Origin: Saussurea involucrata
Taxonomy: Eukaryota > Streptophyta > Magnoliopsida > Asterales > Asteraceae
Direction: 5' to 3'
DNA: 64,000 bases
NCBI GenBank assembly: GCA_033807775.1
Contig: CM066313.1
Location: 87,483,484 to 87,547,483 of the forward strand
A program made the position numbers and the translations under genes. The notes under the pieces were generated by a model. That model saw only the letters and a list, made by a program, of their open reading frames with translations, searched no databases and was not told where the DNA came from. This document shows positions 11,501-22,931 of this stretch, in pieces (the stretch's first letter is position 1; each line of letters opens with the position of its first letter).

Positions 11501-12235
11501 TAAACATGCCCGAATGCTAAAAAAATCTGTGAAAACCATAACAAATGGTTCTTAACCGAGTAAAACATGCCCGAAGTGCATTCAGTGCTAAAAAATCGTT
11601 CTAAACCTCAAAATGGAACAGGAGAAGTGATGTAGGTTTCTTCAAATCAAGATCGGGATGAAAACCGAGATAATCGAGAAGTTTAGACCACAACGTCCAC
11701 CTGAAATTGTTAGTCGGTGAATCATACAAGAAGAAAACAAATAGAGAGTATGAATCGGATTACATTCAAATCATCAATGATATTTCCACATAAAAGAAAC
11801 AACCAGAGAAGAAAGTATCGAAGAAATATAGTATGAACCGTTACCTGTCTAAATGATAGAAATCCAGACCAAGCAATTGAGAGTAGCCATATGAAAAGAC
11901 CGATCGAGATGAAGAAACCGAGATGAGCCATATGAAAATCTTGTGAATCCTATAAGAAGGAACAACCAAATAGTACAAATCATTTCAAGTAGTACTCTGG
12001 TATGGTGTGAAACGAGGTTGGAGAAGAAAGCGTATGGGACTCTTGGTATGGGCTGTCTATGTATGGGCTAAGACGTGAAGAGGTAGAAGGGGTTGTAAAC
12101 TAAAAGGTGTTCAACTTGTACATTTTGCTTTGTAATTAAGAGATTTTATGATTTTAAGCTTTAAAGGGTAGTACCTTATGCTTTATAGGTAGTACTTAAG
12201 ACTTTAGGTGTATATGCTTATATATGTAGTATAGA
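8506..12235 (-). mobile_element. Non-autonomous Helitron, 3.73 kb
   Basis: On the minus strand the element begins TCTATACTACATATA (5' TC at 12235-12234) preceded by A. It ends in a hairpin with CCCGT / ACGGG arms (8533-8517), a short spacer and CTAG (8509-8506) followed by T. TC start, subterminal hairpin, CTRR end and A|T insertion are the Helitron signature. No RepHel helicase frame is present. The interior holds only short frames, including minus-strand stretches near 9060-9180 and 9570-9680 that read like exon remnants (for example RPMILATDTNNDAPVQYLLA) which I cannot assign. Confidence 0.82.
11140..11290 (-). repeat. Tandem CAAAATCG(G/A)TT-type repeat in the Helitron
   Basis: Four to five degenerate copies of a roughly 35-base unit containing CAGAAATCAAAATCGATT, inside the Helitron. 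It may come from the 5' leader of a captured transcript; no frame runs through it. Confidence 0.55.
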
Positions 12236-12239
12236 TATA

Positions 12240-12543
12240 GGGTCAGGTTCAAGGGAAAACCCTAAATAACTGGAAAACCACGAAAATACGGAGAAAAAAT
12301 TATATCAATATGGATGTCAAATTAACGAGAAAAATATGATCGTTTATTTGGTGTAATTTATTTCGTTCGAATTTTGTTTGTTTTTCTTTTTTTTTAAATA
12401 AAAAATAAGGGGGTGAGGTTTTTTAATTAATTAATATTGTTATAACCGTCCGTCTAATCACATCCATCAAATTATCTAATCTAACGGTTGATAAAGTGTT
12501 TTTTAGTTTTCCATTTATTTAAGGTTTTCTCCTGAACCTCCCT
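12240..12543. mobile_element. TIR MITE (family 2-like, copy 2)
   Basis: Left end GGGTCAGGTTCAAGGGAAAACC and inverted right end GGTTTTCTCCTGAACCTCCC match the termini of 7240-7478 and 14441-14702, but the interior is different. It starts only 4 bases from the Helitron 5' end and is followed by a CT/TA microsatellite. Confidence 0.7.
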
Positions 12544-12562
12544 CTCTCTCTATATATATATA

Positions 12563-12789
12563 CTTGAGATCATGTGAGACCAGACTATTTTCGTGAGACC
12601 GTGAGACCAAAAAATTAACACTAAACATTCACAGTAAAAGACTGTGAAGGTAGTGTGATGGTAAACCTTCACAGTGTTTTTGCTGTGAAGGTTTGATGTT
12701 TTTCTTACATTCACAATGAATTATTGTGAAAATTTAGTGTTAATTTATTGGTCTCACGAAAACAGGTTGGTCTCACGTGAACTCAACCC
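12563..12789. mobile_element. TIR MITE in TA microsatellite (family 5)
   Basis: Left TGAGATCATGTGAGACCA and inverted right TGGTCTCACGTGAACTCA. The interior has CACAGT...ACTGTG and TTCACAAT...ATTGTGAA dyads. Flanked by (TA)n. Confidence 0.72.
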
Positions 12790-12847
12790 TATATATATAT
12801 ATATATGTATATATGTATATATGTATACATATATACATATATATATA
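12790..12847. repeat. (TA)n microsatellite with TATG interruptions
   Basis: Alternating TA interrupted by ATGTATAT units in near-palindromic order, lying between two TIR elements. Confidence 0.92.
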
Positions 12848-14432
12848 GGGGTGGGTTCAAATGAAAACTCAAATTCAATTGTAAACATGAGGACAAGTCA
12901 CAACCATTGATCAAGATTTGGAAAACTAATCAAAGGTTAAAACTTAATTAAACCAATTGAGAAGTGATTAGGGGCAAATCTGGAAATTTGAATCAACGCC
13001 TACCATGTTTGATTTTTTATTTTCTTTTTTAATTAAAAAACTTTTACCCCCTTAAAGTTTAAAATAATTTATCTTAAAATTTACTAATATTTTAATCAAA
13101 CAAATTACATCAAAAAAACGAGAATTTCGTGCTCTTCGATATGACATCCATCTCGATATAGTTTTTTCTTCATTTTAACTGTTTTTACGTAAAATGTTAT
13201 GTGTGTGTTATATTCACTCTGAATATAACTAATATTCAGTTTATGAGTATTTTATATTTAGTTTGAATATATAGTTTTATTCAGACTGAATAAAATGTAA
13301 AAATTCAGTATGAATATATTCAGACTGAATAATAGGGAATTAAAAAGTCATATTGATTATTATTGCTAAAACGTTATTAAGATGTTTGGGAGCAGTGATA
13401 TCCATACCGAATATGTATCTTTATTCAGTTTGAATAAAAGGTAAAATATTCAGTATTAATATCAATTCAACTTCTTAATATATTCCTATTATTCAGACTG
13501 AATAATAGGGAATTAAAGTCATATTGATTATTATTGCTAAAACGTTGTTAAGATGTTTGGGAGCAGTGATATCCATACTGAATGTGTACCTTTATTCAGT
13601 TTGAATAAAAGTGAATATCCATACCGAATATGTACTATATATTCAGTTTGAATAAAAGTGAATATCCATACCGAATATGTACTATAAAGGTACATATTCG
13701 GTATGAATATCACTGCTCCCAAACATCTTAACAACGTTTTAGCGATAATAATCAATATGACTTTTTAATTCCCTATTATTCAGTCTGAATATATCCATAC
13801 TGAATTTTTACATTTTATTCAGTCTGAATAAAACTATATATTCAAAGTGAATATAACACATACATAGCATTTCACGTAAAAACAGTTAAAATGAAGAAAA
13901 AAACTGAATATATCCAAACTGTGTTATTCAAACTGAATATAAAATACTCGGTCTGAATATATCCATACTGAATTTTTACATTTTATTCAGTCTGAATAAA
14001 ACTATATATTCAAACTGAATATAAAATACTCATAAACTGAATATTACTTATATTCAGAGTGAATATAACACATACATAACGTTTCACGTAAAAACAATTA
14101 AAATGAAGAAAAAACTATATCAAGATGGATGTCATATCGAAGAGCACGAAATTCTCATTTTTTGATGTAATTTGTTTGATTAAAATGTTAGTAATTTTTC
14201 AGTTAATTTATTTTAAACTTTAAGGGGGGTAAAAAAATTAATTAAAAAGAAAATAAAAAGTCAAACATGTTAGGCGTGAGTTTTAATTATCTTCCATTTT
14301 TACCCCTAATCACCTTAATTAATAATTTCAATTAAAACTCTATTTAATATGAGTCATTGGATCAATATAGATGGAATGGCCAAGATTCGTCCTCATGTTT
14401 ACAATTGAATTTGAGTTTTCATTTTAACTTTC
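12848..14432. mobile_element. Long-TIR foldback element, 1.6 kb
   Basis: The two halves are inverted copies of each other over several hundred bases. The ends are GTTCAAATGAAAACTCAAAT and its inverse; inner landmarks GTGATTAGGGG, the GAAGAGCACGAAATTCTC block and ACTTTAAGGGGG occur on both sides. The middle (13200-14080) is packed with ATTCAGTCTGAAT / ATTCAGTTTGAAT / ATTCGGTATGAAT palindromes. No transposase. A related element is at 34880-36259. Confidence 0.82.
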
Positions 14433-14440
14433 CTATATAT

Positions 14441-14702
14441 GCTCAGGTTCAAGGGAAAACCTCCAAAAAATGGAAAACTGAAAAACACCCTAAAAGTCAT
14501 TCATCTGGACGGTATGCACTTGTGCATACTGGTAATTTGTAACATGTACACATGCATATGCACAAATGCATAATGCACTTGTGCATAAAAACCAAAAAGT
14601 CAACTTAATATACCTGTATGCACAAATGCATACCGTCTAGATGAAAGGCCCCTAGGGTGTTCTTCAGTTTTCCGTTTTTTGAGGTTTTCCCTTGAACCTC
14701 CC
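14441..14702. mobile_element. TIR MITE (family 2, copy 3)
   Basis: Termini GGTTCAAGGGAAAACC and GGTTTTCCCTTGAACC, interior TGCACTTGTGCAT words and GTTCATCTGGACG-type text shared with 7240-7478. Followed by (TA)n. Confidence 0.78.
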
Positions 14703-15402
14703 TATATATATATATATCGAATTCTTTAACGTATTTTAACGTAATTATGTATGTTAATGTGAAATGTTAAAACGTATTTTTAACATATTTTAGTTAATAT
14801 ATGATTATTATGTTAATGTGATGTAAAACGAAAATTGAAAAAGTAAAAGATGTATCATAAATTAAATAATTAACTATAACTGTATGAATTGTAAATATAA
14901 AAAATATTTTTATGTAGTATACATGATATATAATAATATAATTAAATAAAAAAATATTCAATATTATGCTCATTTCGAAGGTATCGACGGAACGATTATA
15001 ATGGTGTAAATTGTTAAAATTAAAAAGTATTTTTTTAACGTATTTTAGTTAATATACGATTATATGTGTTAATATAATGAAAGTGTAAAATGATAAATAG
15101 AAAACTAAAATGTATAAAGTAAATTAATTAAATAAGTATAAGAATGTAAAATGTAACTTTCAAATAGAAAAATAAGGAGAGGGTATAGAAATGTGTGGGG
15201 GTAGGAATAGAAAACTCCTAGATGTTTCTCTAATATCAGCTTATCAGATTTTTTCCGGTAATTCATATGTGACCAGATTTGGTATAAAAAATATGATTTA
15301 TGTGACCAGTTTATGTAAATCATGTATCTTTTTCTTTTTTTAGTTTGGGAAAATGATTTAAGGATAGCTAATAAGGTTGTTTATGATTATGATTGATATT
15401 TT
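14703..15402. other. AT-rich repeat-like stretch without genes
   Basis: It contains two related blocks (14728-14830 and 15010-15080) with AACGTATTTTA / GTTAATATACGATTAT wording, so it is probably an old transposon interior. Nothing codes. Confidence 0.45.
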
Positions 15403-15916
15403 AGAGGTAAATTAATTAAAATGCCTCAAGTTGACCGTTGACCCATTGAAATGTCCAAACTCTCTCCAATTTAACCAAAATACCCAAAAAAATCCGTGAA
15501 AGGATCCGTGCACAGACTCCTTTGTAAATTGGACTTTTGGTCCGTGAAATTAATTTTTGGTCCGTGAAAACATATAAAAATATCACATCCGATGATTCAT
15601 TATTGATGGGTCCGTGAAATCCAATTCAAAAATCACATCCTTTCTTCATCATTGATGGGTCCGTGAAATCAAATTCAAAAATCACATCCATATCCGAGCT
15701 CCCTTTTCATCATTGATAAAATTTTAAATTATCACATCCAGTGTTTCATTATTCACGGACCAATAATCAATTTCGCGGACAAAAATCCAATTCACAAAAG
15801 GAGCCCGTGATCACGCACCATTTCACGGATTTTTTGGGTATTTTGGTTAAATTGAGGAGAGTTTGGGCATTTCAGTAAGTCAACGGTCAAACTTAGGGCA
15901 TTTTAATTAATTTCCC
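15403..15916. mobile_element. TIR MITE with about 100-bp arms
   Basis: Left GGTAAATTAATTAAAATGCC followed by GACCGTTGAC, AACTCTCTCCAATTTAACC and ATCCGTGAAA; the right arm repeats these in inverted form (15800-15915). The loop holds several copies of AATCACATCC and GGTCCGTGAAAT. No coding capacity and no sure target duplication. Confidence 0.75.
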
Positions 15917-16014
15917 TATATTATGTCATAATAAATTATGTTTGGCAAAATACTAAAAAGATATTTTTAAAAATAGTCGATTACAAATAATTTATAATAT
16001 AATCCATATAAATT

Positions 16015-16195
16015 TTTAATAGAGTGAATTACGATGGTGGTGTGGTTTTCTTAAATTTTGGATTTGGTCCTTGAAACAAACTATCTACATTGGTGGTCCC
16101 TAACTTTCATTTTCATAACATTTATGGTCCCTTTAATTAGCAACGTTAGTAAGCAACCGTTAGAAAGGACTAATTGGTCTTTGAACAAACTATAA
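16015..16195. other. Degraded transposon text around the Harbinger insertion
   Basis: Text such as GATTTGGTCCTTGAAACAAAC and GGTGGTCCCTAACTTTCA is of the type found in degraded plant repeats. It continues after the PIF/Harbinger insertion (TAAGGCCAAAATCAAAC at 17153), so it is the interrupted host sequence. Confidence 0.4.
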
Positions 16196-17152
16196 GGCCA
16201 TCCGTATCACAGCCCTCAAGCCCTCAAGCGCCACATCAGCTTTTCTCCTAACCCTCTCCTCAAACCCTCAAGCCCTAAAGTGGCGTAGCGCTACCCTCAA
16301 GCCCTCTTGCCACCTCATTTTTTTTAATTCTTTTATTTATAAATTTAATTATTTAACAAAATAAAAATATTTATATATTTTTTAATAAATAAAAATAAGA
16401 TAAATAATAAAAATAAAAATTCATATCATTCATTAAAAATAAAAATTATAAAATACAAAACACTAAAAAAATAAAAATTACAAAATACAAAATTACCCAA
16501 AATTATGTAATTTTTTAATTCTCTCTTTCTTCGCCAAAGTAGCCTTCAAAACGTCTCCCGTAAGGTGATCATACGGGGTTATGAAAAACTCGAAGTCTTT
16601 ATCAAATCGTTTTTCTCGTTCGAGTTCCAACTTTTCTCGTTCGAGTTCGAGTTTTTTTCATTTTGTACTCCATTGTATCATCAATCTTCTCGTTGAACTT
16701 CGTCAACAACTGAGTAACACTTTCGTTCGTATTCGACCCGCTCGTATTACTCGTTGATGTTTTTTTTGCCTTGTTTCTCCCGATGGGTCGTTGAAGTTGC
16801 TCGACCTCGTTGACGTCTTCATCGTCATCATCGGAAGGTTTGGTACGTTTTGAACCCCGCGATGGAAGAGAATGAGAGAATGAGAAAGTTGTTTTGTGTG
16901 AAAAATAAAATGGGTTTTAGGATTATATATATAGTGTGATTAAATTGAAAAAAAATTAAAAATAGCCGTTGCCAACGTCTTTATTTTCAAATTATTTATA
17001 AAAAAAAAGCAATCGGGTTCAACGGGTTTTGGAACCCGGGGCTGGAACCCGAGCCCGAGCCCGCTCCACCCCGTAGCACAACCCGCTGGAGCCCGCCGAG
17101 CCCGCCCCCTAGCCCGAGCCCGAGCCCGAGCCCGCACACGTTACGGATGGCC
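16196..17152 (-). mobile_element. PIF/Harbinger-derived element with ORF1 remnant
   Basis: Terminal inverted repeats GGCCATCCGTA / TACGGATGGCC are flanked by a 3-bp TAA duplication (16193-16195 and 17153-17155), the PIF/Harbinger signature. The minus strand (about 16860-16510) reads as the C-terminal part of the Myb/SANT-like ORF1 protein of this superfamily: an acidic SDDDDEDV segment followed by RPIGRNKAKK and a charged tail. There is no DDE transposase. The right third (17040-17135) is unusually GC-rich with GAGCCCGAGCCC repeats. Confidence 0.85.
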
Positions 17153-17439
17153 TAAGGCCAAAATCAAACTTCTTAAAATACGCTACAAATTAAATAAGTT
17201 GCATATTGAATAAAAATCGTTATATTTATTTAAAAAATTCTTAAAATATGTTACATATTAATTAAAAAAGTTATATTATTTAAGAATTATTTAATTTACA
17301 AAAAAAATTAACACTAAAAAATCTCAAGCTTAGAAAAATAAAAAATATCAAAATAAGTTCACATATCTTTTGAATTGAAAATTGAAATATGTGAGCAAAA
17401 TATTGAAGTTTAAGTTTGGTTAACGTAGAATTATAATAT

Positions 17440-17916
17440 ATATTCAAACTACAAATCATTAAAATAACAACAAAATAAAAGTTATAAATTAAGATTAAAA
17501 AACATTGATTATCCAAACAATTAAAAAAACTATAGCTACAACAAAATTAGGTTTATATGCAAAAAAATTTGTTCTAAAAACCCATCCTTTATAGGATGCT
17601 TGTTTTTATAGAAAACCTTTTTAAACGGTATATATATATAATTGCTAATGTGATGTTTTTTTTTATTATAAGTGTTCTAAAAATTTGTTAGAACGTCCAA
17701 AAACGTTCTATAAACTTTTTGAAACGCATTCTATATATGACGCTTATTTTTTTGATCCTATAATTACGTCTTATAAAGTGGTTTATTAGGACGTTTTTTT
17801 GGTGTTATATAAACCTAATTTTGTCGTAGTAATATTTTTTTAATTTTTTAAATAATCAATATTTTTAATCTTAATTTATGACTTTTATTTTGTTATTATT
17901 TTAATTATTTGTTGAT
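17440..17916. mobile_element. Foldback element with CACTA-like inner repeats
   Basis: The arm 17456-17570 is repeated in inverted form at about 17805-17915, including TAAATTAAGATTAAAAA and CTACAACAAAATTAGG / CCTAATTTTGTCGTAG. The CTACAACAAAA word resembles a CACTA terminus, but the inverted symmetry reaches beyond it. No coding capacity. Confidence 0.62.
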
Positions 17917-18090
17917 TGAATATATATTGATAAATGGCCAGAGACGAAGGGAACCATTGGTTGGACGGTTAGTTAAATGCTTTATTGGATCCAATTGAGT
18001 ATTATTTAGGAAAAAAATTATTGAATTTTGTAACCAAAACAATTTTTACGCTGCATTTACACGGTTAGAAAAGGTCATGAAACCGAACAG

Positions 18091-18339
18091 GAACTATGGC
18101 AACAAGGGGATACATCACACTTCTAGGATCCATCACTAGGAGATACTTTTAGTGAACACCAATTTTTGAGGACTATTCATGTGCCACTTCTCTGTGTACA
18201 AGAAAGTCCCATGGATAGACCAACAACATCCGATATGATCTTCATGCTTCTGAATAATACGATGACGTTGCCCACCCCAAACAATCCTACATTCTACACC
18301 GGTGGAGTAGAGTCAAAGTCAAGTTCAGATATAAGCTAA
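18091..18339 (+). pseudogene. Receptor-kinase last-exon fragment
   Basis: It translates as the C-terminal part of a G-type lectin receptor kinase: ELWQQGDT, FLRTIHVPLLCVQESPMDRP and MLLNNTMTLPTPNNP, ending at TAA 18337-18339. It matches exon 8 of the intact gene (ELWRQGDT, CVQESATDRP, LPTPNKP). One in-frame TAG (18124-18126) breaks it. No upstream kinase exons are next to it. A relative of the intact gene, not a product of it. Confidence 0.85.
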
Positions 18340-19146
18340 ACAAAAGATCGTTCTTTAGACATTAAAATTATCACTGTTATGGAGGGTCGATAGGGTATGA
18401 AACTATGAAAGTAGTTACTTTTATACGATTAGTCTATCATTCTTTGTGAAATATATTCTCTAAGATATAACTTCTATGTGGTTATTCAATTTTATAGGAG
18501 GATGAAGTCGTCATCTCATTTGTGTTAGCAAGTTTTAAATATTTTGGGCAATTTAATTGAAAAAAAAAATCAACATTCCAAGCGACCAAGACCTAATCAA
18601 GAACAAGCAGACGGTCGGTTTTCAGGATCATGTATAAAAGGCTTATATTGTTGCAAAGTTCAAATGAAATTATTAGTGATATCAAACCTTTGAACCCTTT
18701 TGCCAAGAAAGTTATAGTTTTGTGTCTTTTCTTTATCATCCATCAGAGCACCCTTTTTGGAACAAAGCATAATATGTTTAGGCTTCATTTGGTTTGCGGG
18801 ACTCGGTATGATTTAGGAGGATTTGGAATCGAATTTCATCCTAGTTCCACGTTTGGTTAAAAAAAAGTCCGAAATTGAAATCTCACAAACAATGGATTAA
18901 GAAATCTCATGGGATTTTTTTTTATAATAATGTTTTAAAATAGAGTGAATTATAGATTTTGTCCATGTGTTTTGATTCTTTTTCTGACTAGAGTTCCTAT
19001 GCTATTTTTATTATGGTTTTGTCTTATGGTATATTTATTGTGGTTTTGTTCCCTCTAAGGCTCTAACTAACACTGCTACAAGTTAAATCAGGGATCATTT
19101 TAGTCTTTTTCAGGGATCATTTTAGTCTTTTTCCTGTAAATAAGTA

Positions 19147-19171
<25 letters not shown>
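18340..19171. other. Non-genic stretch with transposon remnants
   Basis: 18780-18920 has the TTTGGTTTGCGGGACT wording of many hAT-like MITE ends. 18950-19140 holds degraded repeat text with a short direct duplication of AGGGATCATTTTAGTCTTTT (19091 and 19112). A (TA)n tract closes the stretch (19148-19171). Confidence 0.45.
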
Positions 19172-19177
<6 letters not shown>

Positions 19178-20082
19178 CACACAAGAAGACGGTCCATATG
19201 CGAGAAGGCGAGAAATAATGTGGGCCACATACTTCATTATTTAAAAAATAATATAAAAAATAAAATATATTTTAGAAATTAGGATAATTATCATTTTAAA
19301 TTAGATAAATCCTTAAATATCTCATATATCTTTTAAATTTATTTATTTTTTAATTTTAATAAATTTATATTTTTATCAACTTTTATATATTTTTTTCTAG
19401 ATACACCTTTGATTAAAAAATCATAATTTTTATCAAAGTTTCATCATCAATTTATTATCTTTTTCATCATTTTATATCTAGTTTATTGATCCATATTTTT
19501 AATCACATGTGATTAACTTCGTTTAATATATTATCTGTTATGTATCAAATATGATCCAATATGTGAATTTTTGTATATATAACATATGATAATATACCTC
19601 CGATTATAAAAGACGTATAATCACATATGATGATATTTACATCATAAAAAGATCTATTAACATAAATATACATACTCACATATGATTAACTAAAATATTT
19701 ACAATAATCACATGTGATAATATACATAATCATATGTGATAATATGATAATCACATGTGATAATGTGATATGTACAAAAATTAACATATAGTGAATCATA
19801 TGTGATACGTAATAAATCATTTGTTAACTTAAGGTAATCACATGCAATTCAAGATCCAAAAAGTAGAGAAAAAAATTGTGGAAAGCAATAATGAATTGAT
19901 TATGGATATCATATGTGATATTTGATCTAAATTGTGATTTTTTTATTAAAAGTGTATCCATATTTTTATTACATAAAACTTAATTAAAAAATTAATGAAT
20001 TAATTGAAATTAAAATATAAATAAATCTAAAAGATATAATGAAACTTTAAGAGTTTATCCAATTTAAAATGGTAATTATCCT

Positions 20083-21193
20083 TGTTGGGTCACCAAGGAT
20101 TTGAAATTGACTCACCGATGTTTTCCCTAAAACTCCTACTTAGAATATTTTAGTTCAGTTCTTTGAATGACTTGTACAAGATAGCAAATGTTCGGTGAAG
20201 TCGAAGATCAACCGAAACCAAGCTTGAAGACTCTCTACTTGTGGAAAATAGAAGACTCTCGGCAACTTTCAAACAAGTCATCACCACCGAAATCCCTTGA
20301 CATTTCGGTGGCCTTCTCTCCACCGAAGTTATAGGACATCTTCGGTGGCCTTCTCCCACCGATGACCTTTTCGGTGGCCCTCTCACCACCGAAATATACC
20401 TGTAACTTCGGTGGCCCTCTCACCACCGAAATATACATGTAACTTCGGTGGTCCTCTCACCACCGAAATATACTTGTAATTTCGGTGGTCCTCTCACCAC
20501 CGAAACATGCTCGTAATTTCGGTGGTCCTCTCACCACCGAAACATGCTCGCAATTTCGGTGGACTAGTTCCCACCGAATCCTGCTTGCAACTTCGGTGGA
20601 CCAGACTTCTTTCCACCGAAGACTTGTCAAATCTCGGTGGAAACCACTTCGGTGCTAAAGGCTCAAGACAGAAGATCATTTATTATGGGACAATATCCTC
20701 CAGCAGAGAAAAGTGACAGTTTGTCTTTTTATCCACCTTCAGCTAAGGTCCCTATTATCTGCTCAAGCTACTCTGTCTGCACCTAGTGAAAAGTGACAAG
20801 GACTTCACAGTTCTCCTGAAGTCAACATTATCAGCATATGTGAAGATGACAAGTGTCCCAAGCATTTAATGCTTGGGCACTCCTTGGCACTATAAAAGGA
20901 GAAGTGCTCTTCATGCAATTCTCACGCTTTCAAGAAATTCTCTCAGTGCAAGAAACCTTCTTTTAAGCCTTAAAACTCAATAGCTTTGCTCTTAGTGTTC
21001 TTAGTTGTTTTGTTGTATACTTTGTGTAAGATTGTTAGAATAGTTTATCTGTTCTTTTCCGCAACAATCTTAAGTTTTCTGTGTGTAATTCTTTTGAAAG
21101 TTTTTCAAATATAAGAATTAAAATTGTGAAATTTTTGTGTATTGTATTCAACCCCCCCTTCTACAATACTTGTTAAGCCATCTGGGACTAACA
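20083..21193 (+). mobile_element. Solo LTR, 1111 bp, with ATCCT target duplication
   Basis: It begins TGTTGGGTCACC and ends GGGACTAACA, with perfect 5-bp duplications ATCCT at 20078-20082 and 21194-21198. It contains a TATA box TATAAAAG (20891-20898) and no internal domain. It interrupts the right arm of the surrounding foldback, so it is younger than that element. Probably Copia-type. Confidence 0.9.
20290..20625 (+). repeat. 37-bp minisatellite with internal dyad in solo LTR
   Basis: Six or more tandem copies of a 37-base unit, each carrying TTCGGTGG and, in inverted form, CCACCGAA, so that every unit can form a hairpin. Copies grade from near-identical in the middle to divergent at the edges. 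It lies upstream of the LTR TATA box. Confidence 0.9.
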
Positions 21194-21305
21194 ATCCTAA
21201 TCTCTAAATTTATTTTTAATTTTTAATTTATGGTATTTTTTTTTAATTAATGGATTTTGTAGTTCATATTCCTTCTCGTCTTCTCGCATATCAGTTTGCT
21301 TATCG

Positions 21306-21312
21306 CATGATC

Positions 21313-21373
<61 letters not shown>
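21306..21373. repeat. (CT)n-(TA)n microsatellite
   Basis: CT repeats pass into a long TA run that joins two TIR elements. Confidence 0.95.
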
Positions 21374-21376
<3 letters not shown>

Positions 21377-22537
21377 GGGCATTCATGGAAGAACTGGTTA
21401 TTTTGTGGTAACTGTAAGAACCAATTTCAGCCACAAATCAATCGATAAATTAGGAAATTAATAATTTTGGTAATTTAATTTAAATTTTCAATTAAAGGGC
21501 ATTTTGGGTATTTTAAAAATATCTTCTCACCTCTCACCTCTCACCTCTTTCCTCTCTCCGACCTCCGACCTCCGATCTCCGACCTCCGACCTCCGATCTC
21601 CGATCTCCGACCTCCGATCTCCGATCTCTGATCTCCGACAATACCCCCAATAAACATACAAGAACAAATGTGATACCCCCAATAAACATACAAGAACAAA
21701 TGTGATACCCACTGTGATACCCCCAATAAACATACAAGAACAAATGTGATACCCACTGTGATACCCCCAATAAACATACAAGAACAAATGTGATACCCCC
21801 AATAAACATACAAGAACAAATGTGTTACCTATTCGTGATACCGTTGTGATACCCATTATGATACCACTGTACATTCAAGATCGATTGCTTAATCAGATCC
21901 AACAACATTCAATCCACAAACACAAAATCAGATCTGTCGAGAGTGAAGAAATCAGATCTGAAATCGGATCTGTTTGGTGCAGACGAGAGAGAGGGGGAGG
22001 CGATGGTGGTGGTGGCGTCGTTTGATGGTTCTGGTGTAGAGTCGATGGTGGTGGCGGCGTCGTTTGTGGCGATGGTCAGACGAGAGAGATGGGGGAGGCG
22101 ATGGTGGTGGTGGCGTCGTTTGATGGTTCTGGTGTAGAGTCGATGGTGGTGGCGGCGTTTGATGGTGCAGACGAGAGAGAGGGGGGCGGAAGGAGGGAGG
22201 TGGACGAGAGAGAGGGAGGTGACGCCGGCGACTGGCGATGGCTGCCGGTTGTGGAGGTGGCCGGCTGCCGGCTGCCGGTGGACTTCAAGAGGGAGGTGTC
22301 TTCAAAGTTTTTAGGGTTTAATTTATTGGTATATAGAAAAAATGAGATAGAGGAGAGAGACGTGAATGGTGAATATAGGAGATATTTTAGGATTTAATTA
22401 TTTAATTAGATTTAGAAAACAAATTTACTAAAACACCCTTTTGTATTTATTTAAATTTTATATTAGTTATTTTAAATGTGTGGCTGAAATTGGTTCTTAC
22501 GGTTACCACAAACTAAATAGTTCTTATTTGATTAAAC

Positions 22538-22540
<3 letters not shown>
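21374..22540. mobile_element. TIR element with GC-rich interior (Pack-MULE-like?)
   Basis: About 60-bp terminal inverted repeats (TGTGGTAACTGTAAGAACCA left, inverted right) inside (TA)n. The interior differs sharply from its surroundings: a CCGACCTCCGATCT tandem tract (21527-21640), a 33-bp tandem repeat, and a GC-rich block (22000-22290) with GGTGGTGGCG and GCCGGCTGCCGG wording. Frames in this block are repeat translations and I do not assign a protein. Captured host DNA is possible. Confidence 0.68.
21643..21855. repeat. 33-bp tandem repeat with alternating spacer
   Basis: Five copies of a unit containing AATAAACATACAAGAACAAA joined by GTGATACCC, some joins having an extra ACTGTGATACCC. 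Because the unit length plus spacer shifts the frame, all three minus frames stay open with the same peptide (VCLLGV). This is not a gene and not a CRISPR. Confidence 0.9.

Positions 22541-22633
<93 letters not shown>
22541..22633. repeat. (TA)n microsatellite, about 93 bp
   Basis: The longest uninterrupted AT/TA run in the window, lying between two TIR elements. Confidence 0.98.
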
Positions 22634-22636
<3 letters not shown>

Positions 22637-22883
22637 GCGTTTTATTTACAAACCAAATATATTGTACAAACACTGCAAACCATTATATTAAGAAACAACA
22701 AATATATTTATGGTAATTATTATGATGTATTAATAATGATTGTGATATATATGGAAGATGATAACGTTGACCATGACTTTAGATTAAGATACATAATAAA
22801 ATCATATATTGATTAGAGTTGACGAACGACTAAGATTGGTTTGTAGGGTTTGTACAATCTATTTGGTTTGTAACGGAAACGGA

Positions 22884-22885
<2 letters not shown>
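22634..22885. mobile_element. TIR MITE in TA microsatellite (family 6)
   Basis: Left TTACAAACCAAATATATTGT followed by ACAAAC...GCAAACC; right inverted GGTTTGTAGGGTTTGTACAA and TTTGGTTTGTAAC. Flanked by (TA)n on both sides (22541-22633 and 22886-22928). Confidence 0.75.

Positions 22886-22931
<46 letters not shown>

Larger units (their letters stand above)
19183..21313. mobile_element. Long-TIR foldback element split by a solo LTR
   Basis: The left end (TATGCGAGAAGGCGAG) is matched in inverted form by CTCGTCTTCTCGCATA near 21290. Inner sequence such as TTAGGATAATTATCATTT is matched in inverted form on both sides of the solo LTR. The interior (19500-19930) is full of AATCACATGTGATT / AATCATATGTGAT palindromes. 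(TA)n tracts flank it. Confidence 0.72.

Noticed and set aside
21643..21855. Possible CRISPR-like array
   Set aside because: Direct tandem repeats without unique spacers, in a eukaryotic transposon.
21527..21874. Three overlapping minus-strand frames with VCLLGV repeats
   Set aside because: They come from a 33-bp tandem repeat whose unit length lets every frame stay open; no start context or gene structure supports them.
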